Source: Lachnospiraceae bacterium (lineage in GTDB: Bacteria; Bacillota; Clostridia; Lachnospirales; Lachnospiraceae). Taken from it: a DNA stretch of 64,000 nt. The stretch covers positions 1 to 64,000 of the forward strand of contig JAFYYS010000029.1 in the NCBI GenBank assembly GCA_017546025.1, given 5' to 3'. Each line of letters opens with the position of its first letter. Within the stretch, counting starts at the first letter, position 1. The position numbers and the translations under genes were made by a program. Shown here in pieces: positions 60,601-64,000 of this stretch. Under the pieces are notes generated by a model, which was given only the letters and a program-made list of their open reading frames with translations, was not told the origin of the DNA and ran no database searches.

Positions 60601-60631
60601 GGAAAATGCGACGCCTTCCGTCCCATTTTCC
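60601..60631. repeat. Hairpin built from two inverted GGAAAATG words
   Basis: GGAAAATGCGACG (60601-60613) and CGTCCCATTTTCC (60619-60631) pair over 12 of 13 positions with a 5-nt loop. Confidence 0.7.
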
Positions 60632-60654
60632 AATTTTATATTCTTCCCAATGGT

Positions 60655-61815
60655 TTAAATTGCCAGCTTCAGGATGTCCTGAATGGCCTCTGCCGTTAAC
60701 GGCAGATAGTGTCCGACGGCTCCGTTTCTCGTGGCACGCTTTGCCATTACCGCAAAGTCGTCCGTGCCGATGCCGAGCCCGGTGAGCGTCGTTTTAAGCG
60801 ACAGCTTCTTAAAGAAACGTTCCAGCTCGTCGGCCAGAATGTATGCTCTCTCCTTTTCGTTATATAGGAAGCTGTCGGCTCCGAACACGCGGGTTGCAAG
60901 GAGCGCCGGCCTCCAGGGCTTCCGCTCCGCCATGTATTTGGTCCATGCGACCAGAACAACGGCCATGCCTTCTCCGTGTGTGATGTTGTACTGCGCGGAG
61001 AGCTCATGCTCAATCCTGTGCGAACCCCAGTCCGCCCGTCGTCCCGCGTCGAGGTAATTGTTGTGTGCAACGCTCGCAAGCCATTGCAGCTCACCTCTTG
61101 CGTTGATATCCGTCGGGTCCTTCAAAAGCCGGTCCGCATTAACCTGCAGGGCACGGATTGCACCCTCAATTAAAAAGTCGGTTGTGTCCGAATGCAGCTC
61201 GTCGGAGAAGTACCGTTCCAGCAGATGAGCCAGAACATCGGCAACTCCGACGGCTGTCTGGTACGCCGGCAGGTTCGCCGTGTACCGCGGATTCATGACG
61301 GCGAACCGGGGAATGATCCGGTCGTCCTCAAATCCGAGCTTCCACTCTCCGTTCGAGAGGATTGCGGCGTTGGAGGTTTCCGATCCGCTTGAAGCGGTTG
61401 TGGCGATGACGCCGATCGGCAGCACCTGCTTCGGAGAAACTCCCTTTTCAAAGAAGTCCCACACATCCCCCTCATAGGGAATGCCGAGGGCAACTGCCTT
61501 GGCCGTATCAATCGAACTTCCGCCGCCGACTGCCAGGACGAAGTCCACCTTGTCCTTCTTGCCCTGCGCAACCAGCTTCCGCACAAGATCGATTCCGGGA
61601 TTGGGGACCACGTCCCCGTTTTCGGAAAATGCTACGCCCAACTCCTTTACGGCAGCCTTAACCGCATCGTAGATTCCGAGTTTCTTAATGAAGTCTCCGC
61701 TGTATACGAGCAGAAGCGATGTTACACCGTGCTCCCGGAGGAGTTCAGCGAGCTTTAGCTCGCTTCCCTCTCCGAACACGATCTTAGCCGGATTGTAATA
61801 TGTAAATCCTATCAT
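60655..61815 (-). CDS. Iron-containing alcohol dehydrogenase
   Basis: 386 aa, same family as the gene at 52624 but clearly diverged. VGGGSSIDTAKAVALG binds NAD(P); TTASSGSETSNAA; iron ligands in VADVLAHLLERYF and HRIEHELSAQYNITHGEGMA. Reduces aldehydes or ketones during fermentation. ATG at 61815; the ribosome site is GAGGAAACGGA and the start lies within a GGAAAATG word. Confidence 0.92.
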   Translation of the reverse strand: MIGFTYYNPAKIVFGEGSELKLAELLREHGVTSLLLVYSGDFIKKLGIYDAVKAAVKELGVAFSENGDVVPNPGIDLVRKLVAQGKKDKVDFVLAVGGGSSIDTAKAVALGIPYEGDVWDFFEKGVSPKQVLPIGVIATTASSGSETSNAAILSNGEWKLGFEDDRIIPRFAVMNPRYTANLPAYQTAVGVADVLAHLLERYFSDELHSDTTDFLIEGAIRALQVNADRLLKDPTDINARGELQWLASVAHNNYLDAGRRADWGSHRIEHELSAQYNITHGEGMAVVLVAWTKYMAERKPWRPALLATRVFGADSFLYNEKERAYILADELERFFKKLSLKTTLTGLGIGTDDFAVMAKRATRNGAVGHYLPLTAEAIQDILKLAI

Positions 61816-61874
61816 TTTCCGTTTCCTCTTTTCGAATCGATATGCTCCGCGTGGAGCGGTCTGATCTGTTCTTA

Positions 61875-62687
61875 TTACTTAAGCGGTACAACGGCACCGT
61901 CGTATTTGCCTTCGATGTACTTCTTAACGTCTTCGCTCTGAAGAACCTCTACAAGAACCTTCAAAGCTTCGTTATCCTTCTTGGCCGCCGTGGTGGCAAT
62001 GATGTTGCCGTAGGTCTGTGCGGCAAGTCCGTCGTTGGCCTCAACAGCAAGTGCCTGGCTTACATGAAGACCGCCTTCAATTGCGTAGTTACCGTTGATG
62101 ACTGCTACATCCACGTCGGGAAGTGCTGCTACAAGCTGCTCCGGAGCAAGCTCTTTAAACTGAATGTTCTTCGGGTTGGAAGCGATGTCGCCGATTGTTG
62201 CGGTGATGCCTGCGCCGTCCTTCAGGGTGATGATGCCTTCCTGTGCGAGCAGCAGAAGTGCTCTTGCCTCATTCGTTACATTGTTGGGAACTGCGATGAT
62301 TGCACCATCCGGAAGGTCCTTTAAATCCTTGGTTCTACCGGCGTAGACTCCGAACGGCTCATAGTGAATTGCACCGATGGAAACGAGGCTGCTGCCATTC
62401 TCTTTGTTGAACTGCTCAAGATACGGAACATGCTGGAAATAGTTGGCGTCAAGGCTGCCCTCGATAACACCGGTGTTCGGGGTAATGGAATCTTCAAGCT
62501 TAACGATTTCAAGCGTGATGCCCTTTTCCTTCAGAATGGGCTTTACGTATTCGAGGATTTCTGCGTGGGGAACAATGTTTGCGCCGACCTTAATGGTCTT
62601 GTCGTCTTTCTTTTCGTCCTTACCGCATGCGGTAAATGCCAGGACAATGATGAGAGTAAGTAAGGTAATGAGTGCTTTCTTTTTCAT
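61875..62687 (-). CDS. metQ: Methionine-binding lipoprotein
   Basis: 270 aa, NlpA/MetQ family. Lipobox LAFTAC at residues 16-21 anchors it outside the membrane. KVGANIVPHAEILEYVKPIL, DANYFQHVPYLEQFN, VPNNVTNEARALLLLAQEG and INGNYAIEGGL are typical ligand-site segments. Captures methionine for MetNI. GGAG upstream. The 103-bp gap to metI is T-rich with only a weak GTCCC/GGGAC stem. Confidence 0.95.
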   Translation of the reverse strand: MKKKALITLLTLIIVLAFTACGKDEKKDDKTIKVGANIVPHAEILEYVKPILKEKGITLEIVKLEDSITPNTGVIEGSLDANYFQHVPYLEQFNKENGSSLVSIGAIHYEPFGVYAGRTKDLKDLPDGAIIAVPNNVTNEARALLLLAQEGIITLKDGAGITATIGDIASNPKNIQFKELAPEQLVAALPDVDVAVINGNYAIEGGLHVSQALAVEANDGLAAQTYGNIIATTAAKKDNEALKVLVEVLQSEDVKKYIEGKYDGAVVPLK

Positions 62688-62790
62688 GATGATGAATCTC
62701 CTTGGTTTTTTTTATTTTGTATGATTTGTTTTTTGTTTTATATAAACGGTCCCTTCGCATTCCGGATATGGTCGGGACGGGTTTATCCTT

Positions 62791-63444
62791 TTAACTCTTC
62801 CGGCGAAGTTTTGCGAGCAGGCCGCCGATAGCCTGGATGAGCATTACCATGATGACCAGAAGGAGTACGGTCGTCCAAAGGACGTCCTTCTGATAGCGGT
62901 AATAGCCGTACTGTAAAGCGATGGCACCGAGGCCGCCGCCTCCAATCACACCTGCCATTGCGGAGTAGCCGAGCACCGTTGCGACATTGATTGCCGCCCC
63001 CTGAAGCAGGGAGGGTGCCGCCTCCGGCAGGATGAAGTGTGTGATGATATGAAAGGGCGAAGCGCCCATGGAAGTTGCCGCCTCAATGATTCCGGGCTGC
63101 ACCTCGCAAAGCGAGGCTTCCACCATTCTTGCCACAATCGGAATGGCTCCGACCGTGAGGGGTACAATTGCCGCCGTCGTTCCGATGGACGAACCTGTCA
63201 CCCATCTGGTGAACGGAATCAGCAAAACGAGTAAAATCAGGAACGGTAAGGACCGCATGACATTTACCACAAAGCCGATTGCGTAATTGACGGCGCGGTT
63301 CTGAAGGAGCCTGTCCTTTGCCGTTGCGTATAACAGGATTCCGAGCGGAAGGCCGACTGCGTATGCAAACAGGGAGGACCAGCCGGTCATCTTAAGCGTC
63401 TCGAAGACACCGTTTTTAATGGCTTCTATGATGTAATCGCTCAT
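62791..63444 (-). CDS. metI: Methionine ABC transporter permease
   Basis: 217 aa, five membrane helices, inner-membrane component. The permease EAA loop reads EAATSMGASPFHIITHFILPEA. The protein order (MetN, MetI, MetQ) and the length fit the MetNI family. ATGA overlap with the metN stop couples translation. Confidence 0.95.
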   Translation of the reverse strand: MSDYIIEAIKNGVFETLKMTGWSSLFAYAVGLPLGILLYATAKDRLLQNRAVNYAIGFVVNVMRSLPFLILLVLLIPFTRWVTGSSIGTTAAIVPLTVGAIPIVARMVEASLCEVQPGIIEAATSMGASPFHIITHFILPEAAPSLLQGAAINVATVLGYSAMAGVIGGGGLGAIALQYGYYRYQKDVLWTTVLLLVIMVMLIQAIGGLLAKLRRKS

Positions 63445-64000
63445 CTCTCCACCTCCGACACTGCCAGGCCCTTGTTCTTGAAGTATTCGATGATGACGGT
63501 CCGGTCGATTTCATTGTCCGGAAGCTCAAGCACCATCTGCCCGTATCCGACGCCGCCCACGCTCTTCGTGTTGGCGCTTAAGATGTTCACCTTGCGTCCC
63601 GTCGATGCGACGAGGTCGGCGATGAACGGTTCCTTGGCGGACAGTCCGTCAAATACGATGCGGATCAGCCGGCTGTTCTCACGTGAAGGATCGAACGGAT
63701 TGCTCGGAAACACAAGCTTCTTGGCTGCCTTTGATTTCGGCGCCCGGAACACTTCCTTCACTTCACCGACTTCCGCAAGATTGCCGTCGTCGATGATGGC
63801 CACGCGGTCACAGATGCGTTCCACAACCGACATCTCATGGGTGATGATGACGATGGTCAGCTTCTGCTCCCGGTTAATCTTCTGCAAAAGCTCCAGAATC
63901 TCGCCGGTAATCTTCGGGTCGAGTGCGCTTGTCGCTTCGTCGCAGAGAAGCACTTTCGGGCTTGCCGCCAGTGCCCTGGCGATTGCCACTCTCTGTCGCT
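63441..64000 (-). CDS. metN: Methionine ABC transporter ATP-binding protein, C-terminal part
   Basis: Partial; the 5' end is beyond the right edge. Visible: the RQRVAIARALA region after the ABC signature, Walker B VLLCDEATSALDP, the H-loop VIITHEMSVVERI, and a C-terminal NIL domain (about residues 95-180 of the visible part) that binds methionine and inhibits the transporter when the cell is full. Walker A is not in the window. Confidence 0.95.
   Translation of the reverse strand, partial: RQRVAIARALAASPKVLLCDEATSALDPKITGEILELLQKINREQKLTIVIITHEMSVVERICDRVAIIDDGNLAEVGEVKEVFRAPKSKAAKKLVFPSNPFDPSRENSRLIRIVFDGLSAKEPFIADLVASTGRKVNILSANTKSVGGVGYGQMVLELPDNEIDRTVIIEYFKNKGLAVSEVER

Noticed and set aside
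1-64000. tRNA, rRNA or prophage genes
   Set aside because: I looked for conserved rRNA and tRNA features and for integrase, terminase or capsid motifs and saw none.

Overview
The window looks like chromosome of a Gram-positive anaerobe of the Clostridia, probably Lachnospiraceae-like. The basis is strong AGGAGG-type ribosome sites, consensus sigma-A promoters, intrinsic terminators, a thiWME thiazole-salvage operon, iron-dependent alcohol dehydrogenases, MetNIQ, an ArsR/P-type ATPase metal locus and lipoproteins with Pro/Thr-rich stalks. Base composition is a little above 50% G+C and looks richer in the first 3.3 kb. No rRNA, tRNA, CRISPR array, transposase or phage gene was seen. Almost all genes lie on the minus strand.

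Layout. 1-3300: the 5' part of a very large secreted surface protein running off the left edge. 3.5-8.9 kb: NAD synthetase, a DNA-binding/phosphoribosyltransferase fusion regulator, phosphoglycerate mutase and a methyltransferase. 9.06-10.4 kb (plus strand): a secreted, membrane-anchored protein. 10.4-44.7 kb: a nearly unbroken co-directional run of about 37 small enzyme genes (GNAT acetyltransferases, Nudix and HAD hydrolases, P-loop and aminoglycoside-type kinases, nucleotidyltransferases, methyltransferases, histidine phosphatases), mostly with gaps under 60 bp. Eleven of these genes are two- or three-domain fusions. At three junctions the ribosome site and ATG of the downstream domain are still readable inside the fused gene. 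44.8-48.2 kb: an antibiotic-resistance-type ABC-F ATPase behind a leader-peptide/terminator attenuator, then a nuclease-helicase. 48.3-50.2 kb: nitroreductase and a lipoprotein metallopeptidase.

50.3-52.5 kb: thiW-thiM-thiE behind a roughly 190-nt folded leader that lacks the TPP-riboswitch consensus. 52.6-56.7 kb: an alcohol dehydrogenase, then a metal-efflux locus (small HMA protein, P1B ATPase, ArsR repressor, operator). 56.9-64 kb: a sulfur/methionine region with cysK, a palindromic-repeat cluster, metY behind a cysteine-codon leader peptide and terminator, a carboxymuconolactone-decarboxylase-family protein, a second alcohol dehydrogenase and the metNIQ transporter running off the right edge.

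The strongest candidates for new biology are the fusion-rich enzyme run and its relic junctions, the thiW leader RNA, the Cys-codon attenuator of metY, the attenuated ABC-F gene, an APH kinase without a normal start codon that is in frame with its upstream neighbour across one TGA, and an over-represented 11-mer, GGAAAATGYGA. All functional calls are from reading motifs and family resemblance; no database search was run.
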